A stretch of 64,000 bases of DNA from JANOZM01 sp031429355 (GCA_031429355.1 JANOZM010000016.1:62001-126000), one strand, 5' to 3'. Shown: positions 1 through 8,897, numbered from the stretch's first letter. Translations and numbers: made by a program. The notes: a model not told the origin generated them from the letters alone.

Positions 1-406
1 TAGGGATTGTTTTGTCTTGACGATGAATGTAGTACAAATCGATTACGTCGGTTTTTAAACTGCGTAAAGCCAATTCGCAAGAGGCCCGCAAAGTAGCTGG
101 TCTGCCATCAATGATTCGTTCTAACTTACCTGAATTGTTGCGCTCAAGGGTCATGCCGCATTTGCTGGCCAACATAAAACGGGAACGATGTTTGGCTAAC
201 GCGTTACCTAGCAACACCTCGTTTTGACCGGCACCATACAAGGCCGCGGTATCGAAAAAATCGTACCCAGCATCGAGGCTGTTCAGCAAAAGCCGTTGGG
301 CATCTTCGGCGCTAGGGTAGGGACCATAGCCGTGATTTAAGTTCATGCATCCGAGGCCAATAGGATTAACTTTGAGGGGGCCGATAGCGCGCTGCGAGGT
401 GTTCAA
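1..406 (-). CDS. Aldo/keto reductase, N-terminal part (runs off the window)
   Basis: Reading the minus strand from 406 to 1 gives an open frame of about 135 residues that continues beyond the window. It matches the start of the aldo/keto reductase fold. GLGCMN comes near the N terminus, then FDTAALYG with the catalytic Asp and Tyr, SKCG with the catalytic Lys, and LYYIHR with the catalytic His, so the tetrad is complete. The chosen start is a TTG at 404-406, about 30 bases after the ligC stop. The next in-frame ATG lies inside the conserved GLGCMN motif, and an in-frame stop precedes the gene. It is the last visible gene of the protocatechuate operon. Its substrate is unknown; reduction of an aromatic or open-chain aldehyde is a guess from context. 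Confidence 0.85.
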   Translation of the reverse strand, partial: MNTSQRAIGPLKVNPIGLGCMNLNHGYGPYPSAEDAQRLLLNSLDAGYDFFDTAALYGAGQNEVLLGNALAKHRSRFMLASKCGMTLERNNSGKLERIIDGRPATLRASCELALRSLKTDVIDLYYIHRQDKTIP

Positions 407-434
407 TTGATTTGGAATCCGATTTAGTCTAATT

Positions 435-1379
435 TTACGAGTTTAAGCTTTGTTCTAATTGATGCATGACTTCATAACAAGGCAGCACCTTGCGAACTGA
501 CGCATTGGGCTCACGCCCGGCCCGAATAGCATCTACAAATTCGCGGTCTTGAAGTTCGATGCCATTCATTGAAACATCAACCTTGGAGACGTCAATTTTA
601 TTGTCTTTGCCATCAAACAAATCATCGTAACGAGCAAGGTAAGTTCCTGTATCGCCAATGTATCGAAAGAAAGTACCAAGCGGTCCATCGTTGTTAAACG
701 AGAGCGATAGTGTACATATTGCGCCGTTGGCTGCTTGCAGTTGAATCGACATATCCATCGCTATTTCTAAATTGGGATGAATCGGCCCTTGCACAATATG
801 CGCTTTTACAATGGGGCTCTGAGCTTGGTAGGCAAACAGGTCGATCGTGTGTGCCGAGTGATGCCACAACAAATGGTCAGTCCAGCTACGCGCTTGCCCT
901 AAAGCATTGATATTGGTCCGTCGGAAAAAGTAAGTTTGCACATCCATTTGTTGAATGTTGAATTCTTTATTTAGAATTTTATTGCGTACCCACTGATGAC
1001 TAGGATTAAAGCGTCGGGTGTGCCCAACCATGGCGACTAAGCCGGTTTGGTTTTGAAGGGCCGCTACTTTTTGCGCATCGGCTAGGCGATCGGCCAATGG
1101 GATCTCAATTTGAACGTGTTTTCCGGCCTCTAGGCAAGCGATCCCTTGCTCGGCATGCATCTGCGTAGGCGTACACAAAATAACAGCGTCAACCGCCTTA
1201 ATTTTTAAAGTGTCCGCTAAATCGGTCGTTACATGCCCAATGCCGTACTTATCGGCTACTTCTTGTGTTTTTGCCAAATCCCGACCAATAAGGGAGACCA
1301 CTTCGACGCCGTCGATAAGTTTTAATGCATCTAAGTGCTTAATGCCAAAGGCACCCGCGCCTGCAAGGGCAATTTTCAT
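435..1379 (-). CDS. ligC: 4-carboxy-2-hydroxymuconate-6-semialdehyde dehydrogenase
   Basis: This 314-residue Gfo/Idh/MocA-family oxidoreductase has an N-terminal Rossmann motif (ALAGAGAFG, residues 4-12) and the CTPTQMHAEQ and EIPLAD signatures of LigC/PmdC. Family members oxidise the ring-cleavage product of protocatechuate, as its cyclic hemiacetal, to 2-pyrone-4,6-dicarboxylate using NAD(P)+. The length equals that of characterised LigC (about 315). The start ATG overlaps the ligB stop in an ATGA arrangement (1376-1379), so the two are translationally coupled. The assignment rests on sequence character plus the complete pathway around it. In Comamonas nomenclature this is pmdC. Confidence 0.92.
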   Translation of the reverse strand: MKIALAGAGAFGIKHLDALKLIDGVEVVSLIGRDLAKTQEVADKYGIGHVTTDLADTLKIKAVDAVILCTPTQMHAEQGIACLEAGKHVQIEIPLADRLADAQKVAALQNQTGLVAMVGHTRRFNPSHQWVRNKILNKEFNIQQMDVQTYFFRRTNINALGQARSWTDHLLWHHSAHTIDLFAYQAQSPIVKAHIVQGPIHPNLEIAMDMSIQLQAANGAICTLSLSFNNDGPLGTFFRYIGDTGTYLARYDDLFDGKDNKIDVSKVDVSMNGIELQDREFVDAIRAGREPNASVRKVLPCYEVMHQLEQSLNS

Positions 1380-2218
1380 TCTATATTTTCCAAAATAATA
1401 TGACCAACGGCAGTGTTGGATGCTGGTACATGATAGTGACGATAAATTTCTTTAACCTTGGGGTTCATCGCGCCGCGCATGATTAACCACATAACTAGTT
1501 CGATCCCTTCCGAACCGGCTTCGCGTAAATATTCGATATGGGGCTTCAGCGCTAAATTTTCGGGATCGCGAACAAGGTCGTCTAAAAATGCACGATCAAA
1601 CTCTGAATTGATTAAACCAGCCCGTGGCCCTTGTAGCTGGTGAGACATGCCGCCGGTGCCCCAAATCATCACCCTTAAATCGGCCGGAAAACTATCGACA
1701 GCGCGTCGAATCGCTTGGCCTAACTTTAAGCAACGCCGACCGGTAGGCACTGGGTACTGAACCACATTAACTGCCAATGGAATAACCGGGCAGGGCCATT
1801 GCTCTGGCTGCCCAAACATTAAAGACATGGGCACGGTGAGGCCGTGGTCGACATCCATTTTTTGCACAATGGTCATATCAAATTCATCCAAGATAGTGCT
1901 TTGCGCAATATGCCAAGCTAACTCGGGATGTCCTTGTACAACGGGCACCGGGCGTGGCCCCCAACCCTCGTCAGCGGGTTGGTATTGTGCGGCACAACCA
2001 ATTGCAAATGTAGGAATAAATTCGAGTGAAAAAGCCGTTGCATGATCGTTAAAGACCGAAATAATGACGTCCGGTTTTTGTTCAGCAATCCATTGTTTAG
2101 AAGTCTCGAAACCTTTAAACAATGGCTGCCAATAGGGGTCGCTTGTTTTGCCTAAATCAATCGCGGCACCAATGGCTGGTACGTGTGAACAACCAACCCC
2201 TGCAATTAATTTAGCCAT
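1376..2218 (-). CDS. ligB: Protocatechuate 4,5-dioxygenase, beta (catalytic) subunit
   Basis: This is a 280-residue class III extradiol dioxygenase catalytic subunit. The iron ligands of the LigB family can be placed: His12 in GCSHVPA, His59 in FNDHA and Glu240 in EGIELVMW. His193 in GMSHQ corresponds to the catalytic histidine. With LigA it inserts O2 across the 4,5 bond of protocatechuate. It is somewhat shorter than Sphingobium LigB (302). The start overlaps the end of ligA by 8 bases and the stop overlaps ligC, so A, B and C form one translational unit. The Comamonas equivalent is pmdB. Confidence 0.95.
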   Translation of the reverse strand: MAKLIAGVGCSHVPAIGAAIDLGKTSDPYWQPLFKGFETSKQWIAEQKPDVIISVFNDHATAFSLEFIPTFAIGCAAQYQPADEGWGPRPVPVVQGHPELAWHIAQSTILDEFDMTIVQKMDVDHGLTVPMSLMFGQPEQWPCPVIPLAVNVVQYPVPTGRRCLKLGQAIRRAVDSFPADLRVMIWGTGGMSHQLQGPRAGLINSEFDRAFLDDLVRDPENLALKPHIEYLREAGSEGIELVMWLIMRGAMNPKVKEIYRHYHVPASNTAVGHIILENIE

Positions 2219-2654
2219 GTTGATTTTCTTTTGTAATGTTTAGCGCGGTTTCTTCAGATTGTTTTTTACTACGATTGCCATCAATCGATCGACCACCAGC
2301 AATCATCATATTGCGATAAGTTTCTTCGGTAACGCCGGTCATGATGGAGGCTAATTTTTGAAACGAATGGCCATCTGTTGCACCAATTTTTGCCAAAAAA
2401 TAAATATTGCCACCAAGGCTAATCATTAGGTTGTAGTCGCGGGCGCGAACCGCCGCATTTTGTGCCGCACTCATTGGAAACTGGGCCAGATAGGTTTCTT
2501 CATTGGCTTTAAATTGCGCACGGTTGTCGGCCTTCATCAAGGACATACAAAACTGGTTTAACTGAAACCCTAGTCGCGATTGCTCAGCGTCAAACACGGT
2601 GGTGCCTGGGATGTCGGCGCATTGGGCTTTAAATTCTAAAAAATTAGTACTCAT
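2211..2654 (-). CDS. ligA: Protocatechuate 4,5-dioxygenase, alpha subunit
   Basis: This is the small helical LigA subunit that covers the active site of the beta subunit. About 147 residues are predicted from the ATG at 2652-2654. An upstream in-frame start would add seven residues (MARRGKP), but the downstream ATG has a good ribosome-binding site (AGAGG about 8 bases upstream) and overlaps the ligI stop as ATGA, so I prefer it. The segments FQLNQFCMSLMKADNR and ARDYNLMISLGGNIYFLAK are typical of the family. The partner gene ligB follows with an 8-base overlap. The Comamonas equivalent is pmdA. Confidence 0.94.
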   Translation of the reverse strand: MSTNFLEFKAQCADIPGTTVFDAEQSRLGFQLNQFCMSLMKADNRAQFKANEETYLAQFPMSAAQNAAVRARDYNLMISLGGNIYFLAKIGATDGHSFQKLASIMTGVTEETYRNMMIAGGRSIDGNRSKKQSEETALNITKENQHG

Positions 2655-3577
2655 GGGCTTACCTCTTCTGGCCAATACAAGCGCATTGGGTTGTCAACTA
2701 ACAGCTTTTTTTGTAGTTCGAAAGTCGTGGCAATGTGGGGAATAAAATCGACCAACAAACCATCGTCGGGCATGTGATCTTTTAAATTAGGATGCGGCCA
2801 GTCCGTTCCCCAAAGCACACGATCCGGAAAGGCGTCTATTACGGCGCGTGCAAAGGGAGCCACATCTTGGTAAGCAGCGCGTTCGCCATTTAAAGCTTTA
2901 GGGCCAGTTAGCGATAAGCGTTCGGGGCAACTAACTTTGCTCCAAACGTTAGGGTGCTCGCGCATAAACTGCAAAAACAATTGAAACTCTGCGCCATTGA
3001 CGGGTTTGTCGACATTGGGTCTTCCCATATGGTCAACAACTATCGTTGTCGGTAGGGCCGTAAAAAAATCCCATAACTCAGGCAAATCTTGCGCTTCAAA
3101 ATAAATGACGACGTGCCAACCTAACGGGGCGATACGGTGGGCGATTTCGATCAGCTCATCGCGTGGCGTAAAGTCGACTAAGCGCTTAATAAAATTAAAC
3201 CGCACACCGCGTACGCCAAGATCGTGCATCGCTTTTAACTGAGCATCGGTTACGTCGCGTTTAATCGTCACTACACCACGCGCTTTACCGTGCGAGCTGG
3301 CTAAAACATCCAGCAAAGCGCTGTTGTCGGCCCCGTGGCAAGTGGCTTGCACCACCACATTGCGCGCAAATCCTAAGTGGTCACGCAATTCAAGTAATTG
3401 CGCTTTGCTGGCATCGCAAGGGGTGTATTTACGCTCGGGCGCAAAAGCAAATTGATGGCCTGGCCCAAACACATGACAATGGGCATCAACGCTGCCAGCG
3501 GGTACTTTAAATTGCGGCTTGCTTGGTTTTGCATACCAATCAAGCCAGCCCATAGTTTTAACAAACGTTTCGTTCAT
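2651..3577 (-). CDS. ligI: 2-pyrone-4,6-dicarboxylate hydrolase (lactonase)
   Basis: This 308-residue amidohydrolase-superfamily protein opens 2-pyrone-4,6-dicarboxylate to 4-oxalomesaconate. Visible signatures are the N-terminal DAHCHVFGP, VVQATCHG, VVDHMGRP and the C-terminal GTDWPHPN, all characteristic of LigI, a metal-independent member of the superfamily. It lies between the aldolase gene and ligA, the position of pmdD in Comamonas. The gap to ligK is 15 bases. The ATGA overlap with ligA indicates coupling. Confidence 0.93.
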   Translation of the reverse strand: MNETFVKTMGWLDWYAKPSKPQFKVPAGSVDAHCHVFGPGHQFAFAPERKYTPCDASKAQLLELRDHLGFARNVVVQATCHGADNSALLDVLASSHGKARGVVTIKRDVTDAQLKAMHDLGVRGVRFNFIKRLVDFTPRDELIEIAHRIAPLGWHVVIYFEAQDLPELWDFFTALPTTIVVDHMGRPNVDKPVNGAEFQLFLQFMREHPNVWSKVSCPERLSLTGPKALNGERAAYQDVAPFARAVIDAFPDRVLWGTDWPHPNLKDHMPDDGLLVDFIPHIATTFELQKKLLVDNPMRLYWPEEVSP

Positions 3578-3592
3578 GAAATTTCTTTTGGG

Positions 3593-4291
3593 TTAATCAA
3601 GGTATTGCAAACCGGCTTTTTCAAGCGCAGGTCGCATGTTGTACATATCTAAGCCCAAGATGCCAGCGGCCAATTTTGCGCGCTTGTCACCCTCATTGGC
3701 TTCGCGCTCTTGGGCCGCTTTGGCGGCTTGTGCAGCGACTTGCGCTGGCACTACCACTACGCCATCATCATCCGCAATTACAACGTCGCCGGGGTTCACT
3801 AGTGTCCCAGCACAAATGACAGGAATATTGACTGAACCCAAGGTAGCCTTAATGGTTCCTTTGGCGCTAATGGCGCGACTCCAAACAGGAAATGCCATGC
3901 TGGTTAGATCTTTTACATCGCGCACACCGGCGTCGATAATAAGTCCCTTGGCGCCGCGCGCTCTAAACGAAGTGGCTAACAAATCGCCAAAAAAACCATC
4001 GGTGCATTCGGCCGTAAGCGCTGCTACAACAATATCGCCGGGTTGTACTTGCTCGGCAGCAACATGCAACATCCAATTGTCGCCGGGATGCAGCAAAACA
4101 GTCACTGCAGTACCTGCAATATGCGCACCAGCATAAATAGGGCGCATATAGGGTTTCATTAAACCCACTCGGCCCATCGCTTCGTGGACGGTCGCTACAC
4201 CTTGTTTTGTGAGCTGTTCTACAGCGGTCTTGTCGGCGCGGATAATAGTGCGTTTAACGACGCCAAGCGTATTAATTAGAGGAGTAGTCAT
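3593..4291 (-). CDS. ligK: 4-hydroxy-4-methyl-2-oxoglutarate / 4-carboxy-4-hydroxy-2-oxoadipate aldolase
   Basis: This 232-residue protein of the RraA-like fold performs the last pathway step, cleaving 4-carboxy-4-hydroxy-2-oxoadipate to pyruvate and oxaloacetate. The family marker GLIIDAGVRD supplies the substrate-binding Arg and the Mg-binding Asp. PGDVVIADDDGVVVVP near the C terminus is also typical. These features fit HMG/CHA aldolase better than the RNase E regulator RraA, which lacks the longer C terminus and would not sit here. The Comamonas equivalent is pmdF. It lies 11 bases after ligJ in the operon. Confidence 0.93.
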   Translation of the reverse strand: MTTPLINTLGVVKRTIIRADKTAVEQLTKQGVATVHEAMGRVGLMKPYMRPIYAGAHIAGTAVTVLLHPGDNWMLHVAAEQVQPGDIVVAALTAECTDGFFGDLLATSFRARGAKGLIIDAGVRDVKDLTSMAFPVWSRAISAKGTIKATLGSVNIPVICAGTLVNPGDVVIADDDGVVVVPAQVAAQAAKAAQEREANEGDKRAKLAAGILGLDMYNMRPALEKAGLQYLD

Positions 4292-4302
4292 TGGGTTTCC
4301 TT

Positions 4303-5331
4303 TTACAAAGAGCGGCGTTTTAATTGTGCATCTAAACGGCTAAATACCCGCCGTGCATTGGTCTCAAATACTTTTTTACGCGTTTGCTCATTCAAGTGAG
4401 GTGTGGCTTCAACATAGCGCTTGGTATCATCAAAATGAAAGCCGGTATCTGGATCGATGCCGCGTACTGCACCGATCATTTCTGAAGCAAATAAAATGTT
4501 ATCGACGGGAATTACATTAGTTAGCAAATCGATACCTGGTTGGTGGTACACACAAGTATCAAAAAACACATTATTCATCACATGCTGTACCGGTTCGGGT
4601 TTTTTGAGCATCTGTGCCAAGCCCCGAAAACGACCCCAGTGATAAGGTACTGCGCCACCGCCATGCGGAATTAGAAATTTTAAAGTCGGAAAATCTTTAA
4701 ACAAATCGCTATCTAAAAACTGCATAAATGCTGTCGTATCCGCATTTAAATAATGCGCTCCGGTCGTATGAAAACAAGCATTGCAACTAGTTGAAACATG
4801 CACCATGGCTGGAATGTCGTATTCGACCATTTTTTCGTAAATAGGGTACCACTGGCGATCTGCCAACGACGGTGATGTCCAGTGGCCGCCCGAAGGGTCG
4901 GGATTTAAATTGATTCCAACAAAATCAAATTCTTTAACGACCTTATCGATTTCGGCAATGCAAGTTTTTGGATCGACGCCTGGCGATTGCGGCAACATCG
5001 CAGCGCCCGAGAAGGAGTTGGGGTATAGCTGCGTAACGCGGTAAATAAGTTCGTTACAAATTGAAGCCCAAGTAGACGACACATTGTAATCACCAACGTG
5101 ATGCGCCATAAACGATGCGCGTGGTGAAAAAATGGTGAGATCACTACCGCGATCGCGCATTTGTTTTAGTTGATTCGATTCGATAGTTTCGCGAATTTCA
5201 TCATCGGAAATTTTTAACTCTGAAACTTTTGGCATTAACGCGGCATCTTTAATGCCCGCTATTTGTCGGTTGCGCCAGTCCTCTAGCGCTTTTGGAGCGG
5301 TGGTGTAATGCCCATGGCAGTCAATAATCAT
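4303..5331 (-). CDS. ligJ: 4-oxalomesaconate hydratase
   Basis: This 342-residue amidohydrolase-superfamily hydratase begins MIIDCHGHYTTAPKAL, the metal-binding HxH typical of LigJ/PmdE. It adds water to 4-oxalomesaconate to give 4-carboxy-4-hydroxy-2-oxoadipate. Further signatures are FLIPHGGGAVPYHWGRFRG and the C-terminal FASEMIGAVRGIDPDTG. Its length agrees with characterised LigJ (about 341). It lies between ligU and ligK, matching Comamonas pmdE. Confidence 0.93.
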   Translation of the reverse strand: MIIDCHGHYTTAPKALEDWRNRQIAGIKDAALMPKVSELKISDDEIRETIESNQLKQMRDRGSDLTIFSPRASFMAHHVGDYNVSSTWASICNELIYRVTQLYPNSFSGAAMLPQSPGVDPKTCIAEIDKVVKEFDFVGINLNPDPSGGHWTSPSLADRQWYPIYEKMVEYDIPAMVHVSTSCNACFHTTGAHYLNADTTAFMQFLDSDLFKDFPTLKFLIPHGGGAVPYHWGRFRGLAQMLKKPEPVQHVMNNVFFDTCVYHQPGIDLLTNVIPVDNILFASEMIGAVRGIDPDTGFHFDDTKRYVEATPHLNEQTRKKVFETNARRVFSRLDAQLKRRSL

Positions 5332-5357
5332 CGGGTTCCTTATATTCTTTAAGATCG

Positions 5358-6530
5358 TTATTGTGAGTTAAGCCGGCGCGGTAATAGCACCTCGCCACGC
5401 ATAATTAAGCGTGCAGTGCGTAGCAATGCAGCTCTTGTTACTTTTTGCGAATCATTAGAATCGAGCGCAAGTTCAACAGTAAATTCGCCGCTCGGATGTT
5501 CTACCGAAATAGCTTTTGTTTGCCCCTGATTTATTAGTGCTAGCCCTTGGGTAACCGAGCCGTCTAGGACACAAGCGGTTCCCACGGTTACAGCTGCCAG
5601 CACCCCAATTGCGTCGTGACAAACGTGGGGAATAAAGCAACGCGTATTTATGCTGCCGCCATTGACGGCGGGTGCTACCAAACACATTTTTGGAAAAGGC
5701 TTTTCCGTTACATCGCCTAGACCCATTAAGTGACCGCAAGTAATACGCATTGCCTCAAGCCGTGCTTTTAAGTTTACGTCGGTATTCATTTGGTCTACCG
5801 ACTCGTTGCCGGTGCGTTGCAAATCGGTTGCTCGCATTAAAACCATAGGCATGCCGTTGTCGATGCAAGTAACGTCAATAGTGAAGGGCGCAAAGTTTCG
5901 CAACGCGCCATCAACAGTATTTACGCTATTGAGTGGCTGAACAGAAATTCGATCAAGCACGTTTCCAGTAGGCAAGAGCCCAGAACAGACTGAACCCGCA
6001 GTGTCTAAAAAGTTAATGCTAATTGGGGCGGCTGTTCCGGGGACGCCATCAATGGTTGCCTCGCCCTCGTACTCTACAAAACCGTGGGGGGTTTGAACGG
6101 TTACATCGCATTGCATTTGCGTGTTTAAAGTCAAAATTCTGGCGCTAGTTGTTGCACCTGTTACTTGAATCAAACCGCGTTCAATTGCGAATGGTAAGAC
6201 CGCCGCTAGCATGTTTCCGCAATTAGGTGTCGTGTCTACTAATGGTTTATCTAGCGAAACTTGGGCGAATAAAAAGTCGAGATCAACGCCTGCAGTACTT
6301 GAAGCGCTAACGATACCCACTTTGCTAGTTAAGGGGTTTGCGCCGCCCATGCCATCAATTTGGCGTCGATCTGGAGAGCCCATAATGGCTAACAATACTT
6401 GATCCCTGTTGTGCTTGTCGGCCGGCAAGTCGCTAGCCAAAAAAAACGGCCCGCGCGATGTGCCGCCGCGATAAAAATAAGCCGGAATGCGCACTTGAGG
6501 ACTTGCTAGAGAGTGATCTTTGCTGTTCAT
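5358..6530 (-). CDS. ligU: 4-oxalomesaconate tautomerase/isomerase (PrpF family)
   Basis: This PrpF-family (diaminopimelate-epimerase-like fold) isomerase is about 390 residues from the ATG at 6528-6530. The open frame extends upstream to 6653, but that extension is Cys- and hydrophobic-rich and not family-like, so I start at MNSKDHS. YFYRGGTSRGPFF near the N terminus, GMGGANPLTSK and PNCGNMLAAV are the conserved motifs. LigU, GalD and PmdU interconvert oxalomesaconate isomers before hydration. It is the first gene of the minus-strand operon and is divergent from the LysR regulator. Specificity is inferred from operon context. Confidence 0.88.
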   Translation of the reverse strand: MNSKDHSLASPQVRIPAYFYRGGTSRGPFFLASDLPADKHNRDQVLLAIMGSPDRRQIDGMGGANPLTSKVGIVSASSTAGVDLDFLFAQVSLDKPLVDTTPNCGNMLAAVLPFAIERGLIQVTGATTSARILTLNTQMQCDVTVQTPHGFVEYEGEATIDGVPGTAAPISINFLDTAGSVCSGLLPTGNVLDRISVQPLNSVNTVDGALRNFAPFTIDVTCIDNGMPMVLMRATDLQRTGNESVDQMNTDVNLKARLEAMRITCGHLMGLGDVTEKPFPKMCLVAPAVNGGSINTRCFIPHVCHDAIGVLAAVTVGTACVLDGSVTQGLALINQGQTKAISVEHPSGEFTVELALDSNDSQKVTRAALLRTARLIMRGEVLLPRRLNSQ

Positions 6531-6652
6531 GGAAACTTTTATAAAGCAGGTAATTAGGAACGGCTTGTTGAGAGTCGAATTGTTGACTATTGAAACTAGC
6601 ACCAATTCTGCCCATAAAACGCAAAAGGTGTAAGGCATCAAGCACCATATCA

Positions 6653-6703
6653 ACTATGCCTAAATGGTATAGTAAACAACAATTTTAAGAAAACTGTTAT
6701 ACC
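6653..6703. promoter_or_regulatory. Dyad half-sites between ligU and the LysR gene, candidate operator
   Basis: Three copies of a related half-site lie in the divergent intergenic region. ACTATGCC (6653-6660) and GGTATAGT (6666-6673) form an inverted repeat matching at 7 of 8 positions with a 5-base spacer. A further TATACC (6698-6703) pairs with GGTATA at 6666-6671. One dyad plus one displaced half-site resembles the recognition and activation sites of LysR-type regulators. The role is inferred from position and symmetry only. Confidence 0.5.
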
Positions 6704-6720
6704 TTGATCGGGCAAATGCG

Positions 6721-7611
6721 ATGGAACTTAAACAACTTGAATACTACCTAGCGATTGTCGATGCGGGAAGTTTTTCGCGGGCCGCTGAGCAAATTGATAT
6801 CGCACAACCTGCTTTAAGCCGCTGTGTGGGTCAACTAGAAAAAGAGTTTGGCGCGCCGTTGTTGCATCGACACGGCCGAGGGGTTCGAACGACCGAAATA
6901 GGCTTGTTATTGTATGAGCAGGCTAGCGCGTTAGTCCATCAAGCTAACCGCACTGCAGGCCTAATGCGTGACCGAGGTCGTGTTGTACAAGGACACATAA
7001 CAGTTGGTATGCCCACCAGCGTTGCGCAAAGTTTTGCCGCGCTATTAGTAAAAGCCGCACTACAGCAGCTACCTAATGTTCGTCTTACGGTACGCGAAGC
7101 GTTGTCGTGGCACTTAGAAGAGCAAGTGTTAAGCGGCGCTTTGGATATGGCGGTGATTTACGACAACGACCCAACCAGTCCTTTAGAGTCGGTTCGACTT
7201 AGTCAGCAACCTTTGTACCTTGTTGGTGTGGCCGCAAACGCGCGAAGCGGCACAATTAAGTTAGCTGCGCTAGGGCAATTGCCTATCGTCATACCTAGCC
7301 GACCGCACGCGATTCGCCGCGCAGTGGATGACGCAATGGCAAGCATCAATTGTGAGCTTAAAGTGGTTGCCGAAATTGACGGAATTTCTACTATTTTGGA
7401 GTTGGTTGCAGAGGGCTTGGGCTACGCTGTTTTGACCGAACCGACTGTACGTTTAGCAGCTCGTCCCCAGCGGTTTTTTCTGCAAGAAATTGTTAAGCCA
7501 AGTATCCGAACACAATTGGTATTGGTCTACGCAAAGACTCGTCCGGTAAGTCGTGCGCAGTACGCAGTGCATGAAATTTTTAGAACGATCGTAGTAACCA
7601 ACGGATCTTAA
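6721..7611 (+). CDS. LysR-family regulator, probable regulator of the protocatechuate operon
   Basis: This is a 296-residue LysR-type transcriptional regulator. The winged helix-turn-helix occupies about residues 1-60 (MELKQLEYYLAIVDAGSFSRAA, then AQPALSRCVGQLEKEFG), followed by a type 2 periplasmic-binding-protein-like effector domain. It is transcribed divergently from ligU, the classical arrangement for autoregulated control of the neighbouring operon. A pathway intermediate is the likely effector, as in LigR-type systems. That is inference; the protein could instead regulate the downstream DUF1932 gene. Confidence 0.88.
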   Translation: MELKQLEYYLAIVDAGSFSRAAEQIDIAQPALSRCVGQLEKEFGAPLLHRHGRGVRTTEIGLLLYEQASALVHQANRTAGLMRDRGRVVQGHITVGMPTSVAQSFAALLVKAALQQLPNVRLTVREALSWHLEEQVLSGALDMAVIYDNDPTSPLESVRLSQQPLYLVGVAANARSGTIKLAALGQLPIVIPSRPHAIRRAVDDAMASINCELKVVAEIDGISTILELVAEGLGYAVLTEPTVRLAARPQRFFLQEIVKPSIRTQLVLVYAKTRPVSRAQYAVHEIFRTIVVTNGS

Positions 7612-7631
7612 AAGTAACTAGTTGAATCGGC

Positions 7632-8579
7632 TTATTTCTTGGCGTTAATTAAAGCGTCTGCATAGGCTTGCCAATCAGAGTCTTTGTCGAGCCCTTCGAA
7701 AATACCAGCGGCGGCTTGGTCCGCAATAAACTGATGTTTTTGGGCAATTGCTGCAGCCATTAAAGGCACAAAACCAGTGTCTTTTACCGTGTGGGCTGAT
7801 TCACGCATTTCTTCGGCGCGTCGTTTTCCATGTTGCGCCACTCGGCTGTAAAAATACGCGCCTTGTTTTGACCAATCGATGCTGGGAAAGGTTTCGACTA
7901 AGGTTGGCAGCACATGGTCTTCAACGCCGTAACTGCGTGCAGTTGTATAACTTTCGATCACTAGTGCCTCAAGCCCTTTAATCATTATGCTGCGGCACAT
8001 TTTTATGGCCGAAGCGACCCCAATCTCGGTGCTGATTGCCTTAGTATCCATGCCGAGTTGGTTTAGAAAAACTGTAAGGCTTGCTGCTTTTTCACCGCCC
8101 AAGAGCATGGGCACTTTTTTGCCATAGGGCGGTACCGATGTCATAACGCCAGCCTCGACATAATCAGCGTTACTTGCGTTTACTAATTTAGCGGCTTCTT
8201 GTTTGGTTGCTGGCGAAGCAGAGTTTAAGTCTAAAAAGACTTGCCCAGGCTTTAAATGCTCAGCAACTTCTTGTGCGACTGCTAACGTATTAGCTGCGGT
8301 AACAGCAGAAAAAATAATGTCACTGGATTGGGCTAATTCGGCTGCATTTTGACAAACATTTACAGCAAGTTGTTGCATCGATTCGTGCATCGCAGATCGT
8401 AAGGGACCTAATAATTTAATATCCCAAGCATTGATGCTTGAAAACTGTTGAGTAGCCGCCAACTCTTTAGCAAAAGTGCTGCCGACTTCGCCAAAACCGA
8501 TTAAGCCTAGGCGCGGTTTTGCAGGCCAAGTTGCATTAAGGTTAGAAAGAGTTTGTGGTTGATGTGCTTGCAAGGTCAT
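7632..8579 (-). CDS. NAD(P)-dependent oxidoreductase, beta-hydroxyacid dehydrogenase-like with DUF1932 C terminus
   Basis: This protein of about 315 residues has an N-terminal 6-phosphogluconate-dehydrogenase-type NAD(P)-binding domain (LGLIGFGEVGSTFAKEL; later LDLNSASPATK) and an all-helical C-terminal domain of the DUF1932 type containing AIKMCRSIMIKGLEAL. The open frame extends 18 bases further with a TTG start, but the ATG at 8577-8579 has GGAAGA upstream and is preferred. It converges with the LysR gene. Such proteins often lie beside aromatic catabolic genes, but the substrate is unknown. It is probably a 2- or 3-hydroxyacid dehydrogenase. Confidence 0.8.
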   Translation of the reverse strand: MTLQAHQPQTLSNLNATWPAKPRLGLIGFGEVGSTFAKELAATQQFSSINAWDIKLLGPLRSAMHESMQQLAVNVCQNAAELAQSSDIIFSAVTAANTLAVAQEVAEHLKPGQVFLDLNSASPATKQEAAKLVNASNADYVEAGVMTSVPPYGKKVPMLLGGEKAASLTVFLNQLGMDTKAISTEIGVASAIKMCRSIMIKGLEALVIESYTTARSYGVEDHVLPTLVETFPSIDWSKQGAYFYSRVAQHGKRRAEEMRESAHTVKDTGFVPLMAAAIAQKHQFIADQAAAGIFEGLDKDSDWQAYADALINAKK

Positions 8580-8890
8580 GCTTAAAGTTTCTTCCAAAGT
8601 ATCTGGGTAAGGCGATTAGTGGGTGTCGGGGTTGGATTGTAGCCGTAAGGCAAACGACCTTTTAAAGGCTGCAAACTGATGAACGGACCCGCCCTTTGTT
8701 GCGTATTTTTTATGCAAAAACCTGTTTTTTTATGCACGTAAAAGAATTAGACAGTTACTTACACGAATAGAAACATTATTTTGAATGCGCAAACCGCACA
8801 CCTGTGACTTATTGGTTCTCTTTGTAAGTCATTGTTTTTATTGAATAAAATTTTATGGCGCTGTCCTAGACAAGACAACCTCGTTGGCGT
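8580..8890. other. Intergenic region upstream of iscR, no gene seen
   Basis: About 300 bases separate the DUF1932 gene from the iscR promoter. Frames on both strands are short, AT-rich and without family character. The only marked word is TGTCCTAGACAAG near 8864, an imperfect relative of the TGTCCTACA word found at three other sites in the window. I see no RNA gene or terminator with a clear stem and T-tract. Confidence 0.5.
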
Positions 8891-8897
8891 ATAGTTG

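Noticed and set aside
6531..6653. N-terminal extension of ligU
   Set aside because: It is rich in Cys and hydrophobic residues, not seen in PrpF-family proteins, and reaches to the edge of the operator region.
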